The notes below the pieces were generated by a model. It worked only from the letters and a program-made list of their open reading frames with translations, was not told where the DNA came from and ran no database searches. A stretch of 64,000 nt of DNA, from assembly GCA_013306675.1 (NCBI GenBank), contig JABLUY010000073.1, positions 81,308-145,307 of the forward strand. The letters run 5' to 3'. Position 1 is the stretch's first letter. Every line of letters starts with the position of its first letter. Source of the DNA: Thraustochytrium sp. TN22 (taxonomy: Eukaryota > Sar > Bigyra > Thraustochytrida > Thraustochytriidae). The position numbers and the translations under genes were made by a program. Positions 55,482 through 64,000 of this stretch are shown in pieces.

Positions 55482-56750
55482 TCACTGTGCGGTGGCGTCC
55501 GTGTTGGCCGGCGCCGCCGCGGCGGCCCCCGCCTCGGCAGACGCTTGCGGCGCTGGCGCTGGCGCTGGTGGTGCTTCCGCAGGGGCTGCTGGTGCTGACT
55601 GCGTGTCAGCTGCGGCGGGCTGCGGCTGCGATGGCGCGACAGCGTCCGGTGCCGGCTTGTCTGCAGCTGGCTTGGGCTGCGGCGCAGGCATCTTGGAGAG
55701 CGTGTCGGTGAGCAGGTTGCGCTCCTCAATGAACTGCGAGTCGGCATTGTCGGCGTTGAGGTTGGCCAAATAGGAGATGATTTTCTCTCGGTTGCGAAAG
55801 AGGATCTGCGCGACAGGCTCGCTCTTGCGCGGGTTGGCGACGAAAACCTTGAAGACATGGAAGGCCTCCATCTGAATGGCCGGGCTCTTGACGCGCATGA
55901 GCGTCATGATGAGCTTGAGGTTCTCCCGGTCGCTGATGTAGCTCATCATTACGTTGTAGTTCTGGCGGTCGAGCAGGAGCTCGCCGAGCAGCTTGAGGCT
56001 CTGGCGCTGCGTCACGTACTGGTCCGAGACGAGAAGCTGGTTGTACTTGGAGAAGAAGTGGTCGTAGTTCTCCACGAGGAACTTGAGCACGGACGGCTTG
56101 AGCTTCGGGTTGGTGAGCGCGTCACGAAAGGTGGCGAAGGCATCAGAGCTGATGTCGAAGGACTCGCACACCAGGTACTGGTCGAAGAACTTGTCGAAGG
56201 CCCAGCAGTCCGGGGTGAGGAACTCCGCGGCCAGCACCTCGTATCGCAGGCAGTCGCGAAGCAGCGAGCCGCAGTGGAGCGCGATGCCCGGGTCCGCGAA
56301 GAGGTCCACCAGCAGATGGATTACCGAAGTCGACCGCGACCGCAGGTACTTGGTCGCGAATTGAGCCAAGTCACCGTGGATCATGTACGAGAGAATGTGG
56401 ACCGCGTCGTTGCGCGCCTCGAAGGGCAGCGCGCCCAGGTTCTGAATGAGCGTGAGTGGCACGCCCTGCGTCTGCAGGCACTGCGCTAGCGCTACACTGT
56501 CCTCGCGCTTGGGCGGGTTCTCTGTCGTCCCGCACATCATCGACCGCACGTCCACGAGCCGCTTGCCTACAACTTCGAGCGCCTGGTTGTCCTCCTGCGT
56601 GAGGTTCTGCGCGGTGAGCGTCGCCGACAGCGGCGGCACCTTGCCGGGCTCCAGCGGCCCGGTCAGCACCACGCTGACGGCGCGCAGAGACTCGATCAGC
56701 AGATCCGTCAGCGTCTTCGCCGACTTCTTCTTCTTGATCAAGAACGCCAT
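55482..56750 (-). CDS. Mo25 / CAB39 scaffold protein
   Basis: 422 aa. About 1-345 is a complete Mo25 helical-repeat protein: LVDVRSMMCGTTENPP, LLRDCLRYEVLA, FDKFFDQYLVCESFDISSDAFATFRDALT, FFSKYNQLLVSDQYVTQRQSLKLLGELLLDR and NREKIISYLANL. Mo25 binds pseudokinase STRAD and activates LKB1, and also stimulates GCK-family (STE20) kinases; in protists and fungi it acts in polarity and division. The extra ~75-residue Ala/Pro/Gln tail is unusual and probably disordered. The start MAFLIKKKKSAKTL is the normal family start. Confidence 0.95.
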   Translation of the reverse strand: MAFLIKKKKSAKTLTDLLIESLRAVSVVLTGPLEPGKVPPLSATLTAQNLTQEDNQALEVVGKRLVDVRSMMCGTTENPPKREDSVALAQCLQTQGVPLTLIQNLGALPFEARNDAVHILSYMIHGDLAQFATKYLRSRSTSVIHLLVDLFADPGIALHCGSLLRDCLRYEVLAAEFLTPDCWAFDKFFDQYLVCESFDISSDAFATFRDALTNPKLKPSVLKFLVENYDHFFSKYNQLLVSDQYVTQRQSLKLLGELLLDRQNYNVMMSYISDRENLKLIMTLMRVKSPAIQMEAFHVFKVFVANPRKSEPVAQILFRNREKIISYLANLNADNADSQFIEERNLLTDTLSKMPAPQPKPAADKPAPDAVAPSQPQPAAADTQSAPAAPAEAPPAPAPAPQASAEAGAAAAAPANTDATAQ

Positions 56751-57721
56751 CTTGCTGGCGTCGTCCCGAGGCTACCTGGGCTTGCTGGCCGCGCCGCGCC
56801 GCGCCGCGCCGCGCCGCGCCGAAAGGAGCGCCGCGGAGACGAAAGGGGCCTGGCCGCGCCTGGCCGCGCCGAGCGGGCCGGGCCGCGCCTGCTCGCGCCC
56901 GCCGCCGCCGCCGCCGCCCGCCGCCGCCGCCGCCCGCCGCCGCCCGCCGCCACCGCGCGCGCCCGCTGCGCCGCCGCCGCGAGGCCGGCCTCAAGATCTG
57001 CTTGCTCGCTTGCTTCAAGTTGCTTGCCCAAAGGCTCCGCGCAACCCCAACCGGACCCTGACCGCGGCTGCTCGCCGCGGCGGGCGGGCGAACGGGCGGG
57101 AACGAACGACCGCGGCCGGGCCCGGCGGCGCTCAGCGCTTCACATCAGCGGCGCCTGCACAGTGCGGATCATCCAGGCGCCAATGCACGGTTCATATGCG
57201 AGGCTTAACGTTGCCGAACTCGACAAGCATACAGCCGGCCAGTTCTCTTTACGCGGCTTTCGTTGCGGCAACCGTGTTGATCGAGTCCGGCGGGAAACGG
57301 CTCCGTGCCTCACAGGCGAGCATCCTGGCGTGTGAACGCGAAGCGTCTGCGACGGCCGGACTTGCCGCCGCATGGGCCGTGCTGGGCGCCTGTCACCAAG
57401 CCGAGTGCAAGGTCAAGTGTTGCCCGCGGAGAGGCAGCTCTTCCCTTGAGTGGCTCAGGCCGGCTGGCTGGCTGGCCAACAGCTCGCTCGCTGGAGAACG
57501 AGACCGCGAACGGGTGTCCCTCCGGCTCGCTGACGTGCGCAGGAAGTCCGTTGGAGGAACTGTAACCCTGCGAGCCGCCGCGGTGTTTTCACCTGCACCA
57601 TGGCACCACGGAGGGGGTTTTCGCTTCGCGCTCTTGGTCTCGGAGTCGGAGCCAGAGCTGACTGCTGCGCCGCGCCGCGACGCGCGACTCGCGTGCCCGA
57701 GGCGGCGGTGTTCTGGTGGTG

Positions 57722-57758
<37 letters not shown>

Positions 57759-57906
57759 AGGAGGAGGAGGAGAGCGTTCAGGCCGTTCTTTGTGGAGTCT
57801 TCGTACATGCTCGTGCGCGCGCTGGTCTTGAAGGAGTTCTACGCGCTGGCGGTCCCTCTCTCGCCCGCGGCAGGTCTGCGAGGCGATTCACAAGCGGCAA
57901 CGCGCC
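56751..57906. other. Spacer between divergent Mo25 and cyclic-nucleotide protein genes
   Basis: Very GC-rich next to Mo25, with CGCCG repeats at about 56790-56820 and 56898-56960. Composition is more balanced at 57150-57350. A (GGC)n/(GGA)n run lies at about 57722-57772. Long frames cross it, but their translations carry no domain. It probably holds both promoters. Confidence 0.5.
57722..57772 (+). repeat. (GGC)n/(GGA)n trinucleotide repeat
   Basis: About twelve GGC units followed by GGA units, 135 bp upstream of the start codon of the MBL/cNMP-binding gene. Confidence 0.85.
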
Positions 57907-60900
57907 ATGGGCACGGCAAGCAGCGTCCCGTCGAGCGTGGGGTGCGACTCAGAGATCGTCGTATCGAAGCGCGAGAGCACCGGCAGCAGTGGCGCCGGGA
58001 ATAGGCTCCTGGGCAGTGTCAAGGGCGAGCGCAAGGTCACATACATGAGCGAGGCCGGTACGGAGGACACGGGCACGGCGCAGAATAACACCAACCAGGC
58101 GCCGGAGCAGCTATCGAGTGACAACAAGCACGCGGTGTCCATGGGCCAGATCGACTTGGGCGCATCAATGCGCAAGAATGTGAGCGCCTCTGGGCTCGAA
58201 CCGGACCTGGACGAAGACGACGAGCCCGAGCCGGACCGTCGGTCGCACAGCACGACGACCACCACGTACACGCGCATGAGCACGCAGACGTACGGCGGCA
58301 TCCACGCAGCGCTCAATTCGCGTCAGCCGGACTCGGACGCGCTCAAGGCGGCAACGATCCGCCTTCCTCGCGGTGGCGTCTATGTGAAGACTTTGGCCGG
58401 GGCGCTGCAATTCGGCATTCCGCCCGACACAATCAAGGACAGCATGGCGCTCGGGCTGAACGTGCCGACTGTCTTTGTGGTGCCCCATGAGCGCTTCAAC
58501 CTGGAGCTTGGCATCAATGTGGCGGAGATTGAGTTCCCGGCGTACTTCAACTTTTTCATTTTGCAAAAGAACGTGGGTGTACTGGTGACGGAGGACCAGC
58601 AGCGCGACCTGCGGCGCGCCTTCGAGGAGACGCTGGAGGGCCCGGCGGACGAATTCCTGTACCAGGACGAGGAGTACGGCAAGTTTCGCGACGAGGCAGC
58701 ATTCGCGGCGCGCCCAAATCTGCGCAAGGAGATCGACTATTTCAAGGAGCCTCGAAACGGCCGCGAGATCTCCTGCGAAACACTGATCCGGTTCTCGCTC
58801 TTCAACGAATCGGGCACCGCAGACCTCTCGCACATGGCCGGGGAGGGCCAGGGTGGGTACTCTTTGCGTGTCATTGACGTGCCGCAGGAGGAGCGCTACC
58901 TGGTGGTGGAGAACGACGTGGAGATCGCCGTGATTTCGTACGAGATGGCCTGCTACGTGCCGACTCCCGAGGCGCTCGAGAAGCAATTCAAGGAGATTGC
59001 CATCTTGGAGCGCGACCTGGAGTGCATGAACGACGAGGACAACGAGCAGGAGGAATCCAAGGAGGGCGCGGTGGCGCCGGCTTCCTCGTTGGCGGCGCCA
59101 GCAGCAATGGCGAGCGGCGAGCATGCCGACACGTGCCGGTCACTGCCGTTCAGCAAGCCGCGCCTGCGCGGTCAGAACAGCGACGCGGCGCTGACGCTGG
59201 AGAACGAGGTGTACTGCCTCAAAAACACGGGCGCCTTCGTGCCACCCCAGTTCGGCGTGACCATGTTGGGCAGCTCGCACGGCTTTGACAAGAGCGGAAC
59301 CACAACGGGCTTCATCATCTGGATGTACGGCCACGGCGTGGCCGTGGACCCGCCGCCGCACTGCGACGCCTACCTGAGCATGAACGGCATCTCGCCGCGG
59401 CTCGTGACCTCGGTCATCCTCACGCATTGCCACGCCGACCACGACGCGGGCACCTTCCAAAAGATTCTCAAGGAGCGGCGCACCACTCTACTCACGACGC
59501 GCACCATCTACGAGCATTTCCTGCGCAAGTACTCTGCGCTCTCTGGGCTCAAGTCGAGCTTCCTGCAAAACCTCTTTGATTTCCGCGAAGTGAGCATCGC
59601 GGAGCCCACCTACCTCATGGGCGGCGTCTTCGAGTTCTTTTACGCGCTGCACGCGCTGCCGTGCGTGGGCTTTAAGCTGTCGTGCGGCGGCAAGACGCTC
59701 TCGTATTCGGCGGACACCTTCAACGACCGCGAGGGCTTCGACATGCTGGAGGAGCGCGGTATCATCAGCGCCGAGCGCAAGCAGGCGCTCACCAACTTCC
59801 CCTGGGAATGCGACGTGGTGCTACACGAGTGCGGCGTGCCGCCTACGCACACACCACCGTCTACGCTGCAGAACCAGCCCGAGCACGTGCTCCGCAACCT
59901 GTACGCGGTGCACATCGCCGACGACGCAGCGGAGAAGGCAGGCCTGCGCAAGGCCAAGTCGGGCTTCGAGAACACCATCGTCATCCACGAGAAGCCGCGC
60001 AAGAGTGATGTGGCCATCCACACGCTGCAGCTGTGCTCCAAGACGGACGTCTTTCGGGAGGCGGACATCGCGCAATGCATTCACATTCTGCAGCTCGCAT
60101 CGCGCAAGCGCTACCATGCGGGCTTTGAGGTGGAGGGCGAGGTGGGCGGCGTCTTCTTCATCGTAGCGGAGGGCGTGCTCAAGGTGGAGCGCGACGATCG
60201 CGACCCCATGTTCCTGCGGCTTGGCGACTATTTCGGCGAGATTTCCGCCATGACCGGCGACACTGAGCGCATGCGCATCACCGCCATCACCGAGGTCCTC
60301 CTGGTCGAGGTGAACAAGTTTGCCTTCAACCAGTTTCTCCGCGAGTGCCCAGTCGTCAAGCAGCGCCTCTTGGCGCTCGAGAAGATGCGAAAGCAGGGCT
60401 TTTCCAGTGCGCTCAAGAAGAGCTCGGTGCTCTGCAACCTTACATTCCCGCAAAAGACGCAGCTGCAGAGCCTCAGCAACACGCCGCGCTCGCTCCCAGC
60501 AGGGGAGCTCCTGCTCGATGTCGGGGACCTCGGCACCAATGTCGTCATCCTCAGCAGCGGCAAAATCAAGATCTCTCAGGAGACCGACCCGAGCGCCAGT
60601 GCCGGCACCAGTGCAGGCTCAGGCGACTTCAGCACAGGGAGGGACCTGCGCTCGAAGAATCGCGGCTCCGGCCTTCCTGGTAGCCGCGTTCTGCGCAACC
60701 GCGCCGCTGTGGTCATGGACGTTGGTGGCATTTACATTCCGGACTACGCCTTCCGCATTGCGGTGCTGGGCCACGACGACGCTGCCGAGGAAGACATGTA
60801 CCAGACGCGCTCCGTCACCGCACTCACAGACGTTTCCATTTTTGAAGTCCCTGTTGAGGGCTTCAAAGACTTTTTGCTGCGCAATCCGGGCGTCCAGCTT

Positions 60901-60936
60901 GCTCTCATGAAGTTCGCTTCGGGCATCTGCCGGTAA
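57907..60936 (+). CDS. Metallo-beta-lactamase fold protein with two cyclic-nucleotide-binding domains
   Basis: 1009 aa, starting in GCGCCATGG context. MGTASSVPS is a typical N-myristoylation start. About 130-380 is a region I cannot assign (YFNFFILQKNVGVLVTEDQQRDLRRAF). About 430-670 is an MBL-fold hydrolase domain with THCHADHDAG (506-515), the metal-binding HxHxDH motif, and later CGGKTLSYSADTF and DVVLHECG. CNB domains follow at about 725-835 (GDYFGEISAMTG) and about 840-1005 (LLLDVGDLGTNVVILSSGKIKI). The second lacks a clear FGE-type cassette. Dictyostelium GbpA/GbpB (PdeD/PdeE) combine the same domains and are cyclic-nucleotide-stimulated phosphodiesterases, so that role is the leading hypothesis. 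It converges with the MetY fusion gene. Confidence 0.82.
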   Translation: MGTASSVPSSVGCDSEIVVSKRESTGSSGAGNRLLGSVKGERKVTYMSEAGTEDTGTAQNNTNQAPEQLSSDNKHAVSMGQIDLGASMRKNVSASGLEPDLDEDDEPEPDRRSHSTTTTTYTRMSTQTYGGIHAALNSRQPDSDALKAATIRLPRGGVYVKTLAGALQFGIPPDTIKDSMALGLNVPTVFVVPHERFNLELGINVAEIEFPAYFNFFILQKNVGVLVTEDQQRDLRRAFEETLEGPADEFLYQDEEYGKFRDEAAFAARPNLRKEIDYFKEPRNGREISCETLIRFSLFNESGTADLSHMAGEGQGGYSLRVIDVPQEERYLVVENDVEIAVISYEMACYVPTPEALEKQFKEIAILERDLECMNDEDNEQEESKEGAVAPASSLAAPAAMASGEHADTCRSLPFSKPRLRGQNSDAALTLENEVYCLKNTGAFVPPQFGVTMLGSSHGFDKSGTTTGFIIWMYGHGVAVDPPPHCDAYLSMNGISPRLVTSVILTHCHADHDAGTFQKILKERRTTLLTTRTIYEHFLRKYSALSGLKSSFLQNLFDFREVSIAEPTYLMGGVFEFFYALHALPCVGFKLSCGGKTLSYSADTFNDREGFDMLEERGIISAERKQALTNFPWECDVVLHECGVPPTHTPPSTLQNQPEHVLRNLYAVHIADDAAEKAGLRKAKSGFENTIVIHEKPRKSDVAIHTLQLCSKTDVFREADIAQCIHILQLASRKRYHAGFEVEGEVGGVFFIVAEGVLKVERDDRDPMFLRLGDYFGEISAMTGDTERMRITAITEVLLVEVNKFAFNQFLRECPVVKQRLLALEKMRKQGFSSALKKSSVLCNLTFPQKTQLQSLSNTPRSLPAGELLLDVGDLGTNVVILSSGKIKISQETDPSASAGTSAGSGDFSTGRDLRSKNRGSGLPGSRVLRNRAAVVMDVGGIYIPDYAFRIAVLGHDDAAEEDMYQTRSVTALTDVSIFEVPVEGFKDFLLRNPGVQLALMKFASGICR

Positions 60937-60951
60937 CAGCGCAAAAGCAAA

Positions 60952-61066
60952 GTACGGAGGACGAGGACGAGAACGAGGACGAGGACGTGGAGGGAGGAAA
61001 GAGGAGGACGAGGAGAAGGACGAGGGGAAAGAGGAGAAGGACGAGGAGAAGGAGAAAGGAGAGGAA
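60952..61066 (+). repeat. Long purine-rich (GAGGAC/GAGAAG)n tract
   Basis: Over 100 nt of almost only G/A with occasional C, starting 15 nt after the MBL/cNMP gene stop, in the gap between two convergent genes. It is non-coding; the rest of 60937-61270 holds nothing recognisable apart from TTTG/TTGC words near 61190-61215. Confidence 0.75.
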
Positions 61067-61270
61067 CCAAAGCAAAGAAAGAAAACCCGAGAGAAACAAG
61101 GAGCTCAGAAGAGAGGAATCCAAGCCAAACCAAAATTGTGTACCACCACGGTAACGAGGAACCTTTCCGAGATCTGTTTTGCTGTTTTACTGTTTGTTTG
61201 CTTGTTTGTTTGCTTCTTTGCGTGGTCTTGTCCGTGGTACCACCCCTGATCTTCGCGCCGAGATCAGAGC

Positions 61271-63220
61271 TCACTTGCAGGCGTCCAGGGCTTGCTCGAG
61301 GTCGCGCAGAAGATCGTCGACAGTCTCAAGACCAATGCTGAGACGAATGACATCATCGCCTGCGCCGGCCGCGACGCGCTGCTCATCCGTGAGCTGGCGG
61401 TGCGTGGTCGATGCGGGGTGGAGCGCGAGCGAGCGCGAGTCACCCAGGTTGGCGACGTGCGAGACGAGCTGGAGAGACTCGACGAAACGCACGCCGGCGG
61501 CGTAGCCGCCCTTGAGGCCAAAGGTGAAGACGCTGCCGGCGCCGCGCGGCAGGTACTTTTGCGCCCGCTCATGGTACGCCGAGGAGGGCAGGCCTGCGTA
61601 AGAGACCCAGGCCACCTCCGGGTGCTCGTCAAGGAAGCGCGCCACGGCCGCGGCGTTCTGCACATGGCGATCCATGCGCAGCGGGAGCGTCTCAGTGCCG
61701 ATGAGCGTGAGGAAGGCGTTCATGGGCGCCATGGTGGGGCCAAGGTCGCGCAGGCCGACCGCGTGTGCGTGAATGGTGAAGCCAAGGTCGCCGAAGCTCT
61801 CCCAAAAGGTAAGCCCGTGGTACGCGGGCTCGGGCTGCGTGAGGCTCGGGTACTTGTCCGCCGGCACGGCGCCCCAGTCGAAGGTGCCCATGTCAACGAC
61901 GCAGCCACCGAGGCTGGTGCCGTTGCCAGAAAGGAACTTGGTGGTACTGTGCACGACAAAGTCGGCGCCGTGACGACCAGGTTGACAGAGCACGGGCGTG
62001 GCCATGGTATTGTCAACCGCGAAGGGCACGCCTGCGTCACGGGCTGCCTGCGAGAGCTTGTCCAGGTCGGAGATGACGCCGCCCGGATTGGCGAGGCTCT
62101 CGGCCCAGAGCAGCTTGCAGCGCGGGTGCGCGAGCGCAGCGCGCACGGCGCCGTCATCGTCCGCGTCCACGTGAGTGCAGGTCCAGCCGAACTTCTCGCC
62201 CATCTTCTTGAACTGGTTGATGGAGCCGCCATACAGGTTGCGCGAGGCGACAAAGTGGTCGCCCGGCTGCAGGAGCGTGAAGAGCGCGACGAGCTGCGCG
62301 GCGTGGCCCGACGCCGTGCAGGTGGCGCCGCGGCCGCCCTCGAGCGTACATATGCGCTCCTCGAGCGCCGCCACGGTCGGGTTGCTGAGGCGGCCGTAGA
62401 TGTTACCAAAGCTCTGCAAATTGAAGAGGCTGGCCGCGTCGTCCGCGTCCTCGAAGACATAGCCAGAAGTCTGGTAGATGGGAAAGGCGCGCGCGCCTGT
62501 GGCCGCGTCCGGCGGCGTACCAGAATGGATGCAGCGCGTCTCGAGGCCCTCGAAGGTGGGCGCCTTGGCGCCAGCACCAGCGCCGGCACGGCCCACCTGG
62601 CGCCGCTTGCTACTGATGACGCCGCTGTTGAAGCCGTGCCAGCCCAGCTCGCCGAAGAGTCGCGAGAACTCGATCTTGGGGCATCGGTCCATGACCACAT
62701 CGAGCCCGTTCGCCTCGCACAGCTCGCGCGCCGCGTCGTTGCGCACGCCTAGCTGCATCCACACCACGCGAATCTTCTTCTCGTCCTTGAGCCGCACGGC
62801 CTCCTCCGCGACGCCCATGGCAGCCTCCGACCCGCGAAAGATGTCCACCATGTCCACGTGCCCGGGCACCTCCTCCAGGCTTGCGTAGCACTTGGCGCCC
62901 AGGATCTCCTTGCCCGCCATGGCAGGGTTCACAGGGATCACCTCAAACCCCTTCTTCTGCAGGTACTTCATCGCGAAGAACGACGGCCGCTTCCAGTTCC
63001 CGCTCGCGCCCACCATGGCCACGCGCTTCGTCGACGCCAGGATCGCCCCGAGCTTCTCGTCCGAGTACACCAGCGCCGCCGGGGATGCCGCGGACGCCGA
63101 AGTCATCGCGCGTCGCCAGCCTGCCGCCCGCGTCGCCGCCTCTGCGCCCGCGCCCGCGCCCGCGCCCGCCCGCGCGCGAGCGAGCGCGCCCGCGCCCGCG
63201 CGCGCCGCCGCCGCCAGCAT
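61271..63220 (-). CDS. CoA-binding domain fused to O-acetylhomoserine sulfhydrylase (MetY-type)
   Basis: 649 aa from the ATG at 63220; the frame is open to 63472. The first ~40 residues (MLAAAARAGAGALARARAG) are Ala/Arg-rich without acids, suiting a mitochondrial presequence. About 53-190 is a CoA_binding_2/YccU-type Rossmann domain: RVAMVGASGNWKRPS, GFEVIPVNP, VDMVDIFRG, VVWMQLGV. A Gly/Ala linker leads to about 215-649, a Cys/Met-metabolism PLP enzyme: TRCIHSG, YGRLSNPT, ASGHAAQ, AESLANPGG, and the PLP lysine in HSTTKFLSGNG (near 427). MetY makes homocysteine from O-acetylhomoserine and sulfide. The enzyme half looks complete. The fusion suggests control of sulfur assimilation by a CoA-type ligand; this is inference. 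Confidence 0.88.
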   Translation of the reverse strand: MLAAAARAGAGALARARAGAGAGAGAEAATRAAGWRRAMTSASAASPAALVYSDEKLGAILASTKRVAMVGASGNWKRPSFFAMKYLQKKGFEVIPVNPAMAGKEILGAKCYASLEEVPGHVDMVDIFRGSEAAMGVAEEAVRLKDEKKIRVVWMQLGVRNDAARELCEANGLDVVMDRCPKIEFSRLFGELGWHGFNSGVISSKRRQVGRAGAGAGAKAPTFEGLETRCIHSGTPPDAATGARAFPIYQTSGYVFEDADDAASLFNLQSFGNIYGRLSNPTVAALEERICTLEGGRGATCTASGHAAQLVALFTLLQPGDHFVASRNLYGGSINQFKKMGEKFGWTCTHVDADDDGAVRAALAHPRCKLLWAESLANPGGVISDLDKLSQAARDAGVPFAVDNTMATPVLCQPGRHGADFVVHSTTKFLSGNGTSLGGCVVDMGTFDWGAVPADKYPSLTQPEPAYHGLTFWESFGDLGFTIHAHAVGLRDLGPTMAPMNAFLTLIGTETLPLRMDRHVQNAAAVARFLDEHPEVAWVSYAGLPSSAYHERAQKYLPRGAGSVFTFGLKGGYAAGVRFVESLQLVSHVANLGDSRSLALHPASTTHRQLTDEQRVAAGAGDDVIRLSIGLETVDDLLRDLEQALDACK

Positions 63221-64000
63221 CCTCCCTCTCTTTCTCTCTCTTGTCTCTCTTCTCTTCCGAGTCCTCCTCCTTCTGGTCCTCCTCGTCCGCGCCGCGCGCG
63301 CCGCCAGCCAGACCCGCGGCCCTCGCGCGGCGCCGCCGCCGCCGCTCTGCCGCGCGCGCGCCGCCGCCCTGCCGCGCGCGCGCCGCTGCAAGCCCGGCCT
63401 GCGCAACGCAATTTGGCCGTGCCTGCGCAACGCATTTCGAGCCCACTGGCGCAGCGCCAACTCCAACTTCAACGCGCAGGCTGCGCAGACCGCTGCGCAG
63501 ACCGCTGCGCAGCTCTGGACGAAGAGCGCAGCCTGAGAGGCTCTCGCAGAGAGGCTCTAGCTAGCTAGCTAGAGCGCGACGTACTCGGACAACCGCGTGG
63601 TTCACGTGGAGAGCGAGCGCCGGAGAGCGCATGGCGGCGCACTTGGAGAGCGCGAGAATGCGCCGCCGCGCACGCGTTGCACCTCCCCGATCTTGGAGAG
63701 AGAGAGCGCGCAAGGCTTCGCGCAAGCCGCCGAGGCGAGGCGCGCCAAGAAGGCAGCGCTGCGCAGGCCCTGCGCGCTGCATTTGGTCGTCTCGCAGCCC
63801 GCACTTGGTGCTGGATAACCTTAGCGCAACGCATTCGCAGAGCGCAACGCATTTTCAGAGCGCAACGCATTTTGGGTGCGCAACGCATTTGCAGAGCGCA
63901 ACGCATTTTGGGGCTGCGAGTGGAGGAGGCGGCGCTGCGCTGCGAGGCGCGCGAGGCGGCGCGGCGCGGCGCGGCGCGGCGCGGCGCGGCGCGGCGGCGC
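63221..64000. other. Low-complexity right edge of the window
   Basis: A CT-rich stretch (63221-63262) lies directly upstream of the MetY-fusion start codon (GA-rich on its own strand). Then come GC-rich sequence, a CTAG tract (63552-63574), an 18-nt tandem repeat and a terminal (GGCGC)n run from about 63955. I see no supported gene. Confidence 0.5.
63824..63913. repeat. 18-nt tandem repeat, five copies
   Basis: GCGCAACGCATT recurs at 63824, 63842, 63860, 63878 and 63896, exactly 18 nt apart, with variable last six bases. On the minus strand the unit is in frame and reads MRCALK-like hexapeptides. Related GCGCAACGCA words also occur near 63398 and 63426. Confidence 0.85.

Noticed and set aside
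63221-63472. Extended start of the MetY fusion at 63472
   Set aside because: The extra 84 codons are Arg-rich and cross a GA-rich leader; the ATG at 63220 directly yields a targeting-like N-terminus.
1-64000. Bacterial origin suggested by high GC and absence of introns in most genes
   Set aside because: IFT121, CFAP65, kinesin, TBC, PEX11 and Mo25 are eukaryotic, GT-AG introns with branch points are present, and no operons or Shine-Dalgarno pattern is seen.

Overview
The window looks like nuclear DNA of a GC-rich, intron-poor, flagellated protist. My best guess is a labyrinthulomycete (thraustochytrid-like stramenopile). This rests on very long uninterrupted eukaryotic ORFs, Kozak-type starts (for example GCCGCCATGG and AACCATGG), rare short GT-AG introns with CTRAC branch points, alternating gene strands, and a eukaryote-only gene set that includes intraflagellar transport and axoneme proteins. 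The lineage is inference; a eukaryote with motile cilia is much firmer.

Layout. 1-7.5 kb: an SH3/IQ-repeat protein (+), a CaMK-type kinase with a myristoylation-type N-terminus (-), then a broken tandem duplication of the kinase start plus its upstream region, and a decayed ORF. 7.5-20.4 kb: a Mei2-type RNA-binding protein (+), IFT121/WDR35 (+) and, tail to tail with it, a CFAP65-like ASH-domain protein (-). 22-29.9 kb: a PX/coiled-coil protein (+), a frameshifted mobile-element gene with a YqaJ-like nuclease part and a piggyBac-like C-terminal part (-), a PEX11-like protein (-), and a small spliced leucine-rich-repeat gene with one repeat per 87-nt exon (-). 31-41.4 kb: a kinesin (-), a spliced C1orf74-like gene (-), a TBC Rab-GAP (+) and a FAM227-family protein (-). 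41.4-47.8 kb is gene-poor: one unrecognised 539-aa ORF followed by a kinase C-lobe-like remnant, plus short repeats. 47.9-63.5 kb: a 2354-aa secretory-pathway protein with a very large extracytoplasmic region and a PqiA-like multi-pass C-terminus (+), Mo25/CAB39 (-), a metallo-beta-lactamase/cyclic-nucleotide-binding protein (+), and a fusion of a CoA-binding domain with O-acetylhomoserine sulfhydrylase (-). The right edge is low-complexity and carries an 18-nt tandem repeat.

Genes that may work together: WDR35, CFAP65, FAM227 and perhaps the kinesin point to a flagellum. The CaMK, Mo25 and the cyclic-nucleotide protein are signalling components, and two of these three begin with a Met-Gly myristoylation-type sequence. 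TBC, PX and PEX11 proteins belong to membrane traffic and peroxisomes. The most unusual items are the PqiA-like giant protein, the CoA-binding/MetY fusion, the nuclease/piggyBac-like chimera, the exon-per-repeat LRR gene and the kinase tandem duplication.
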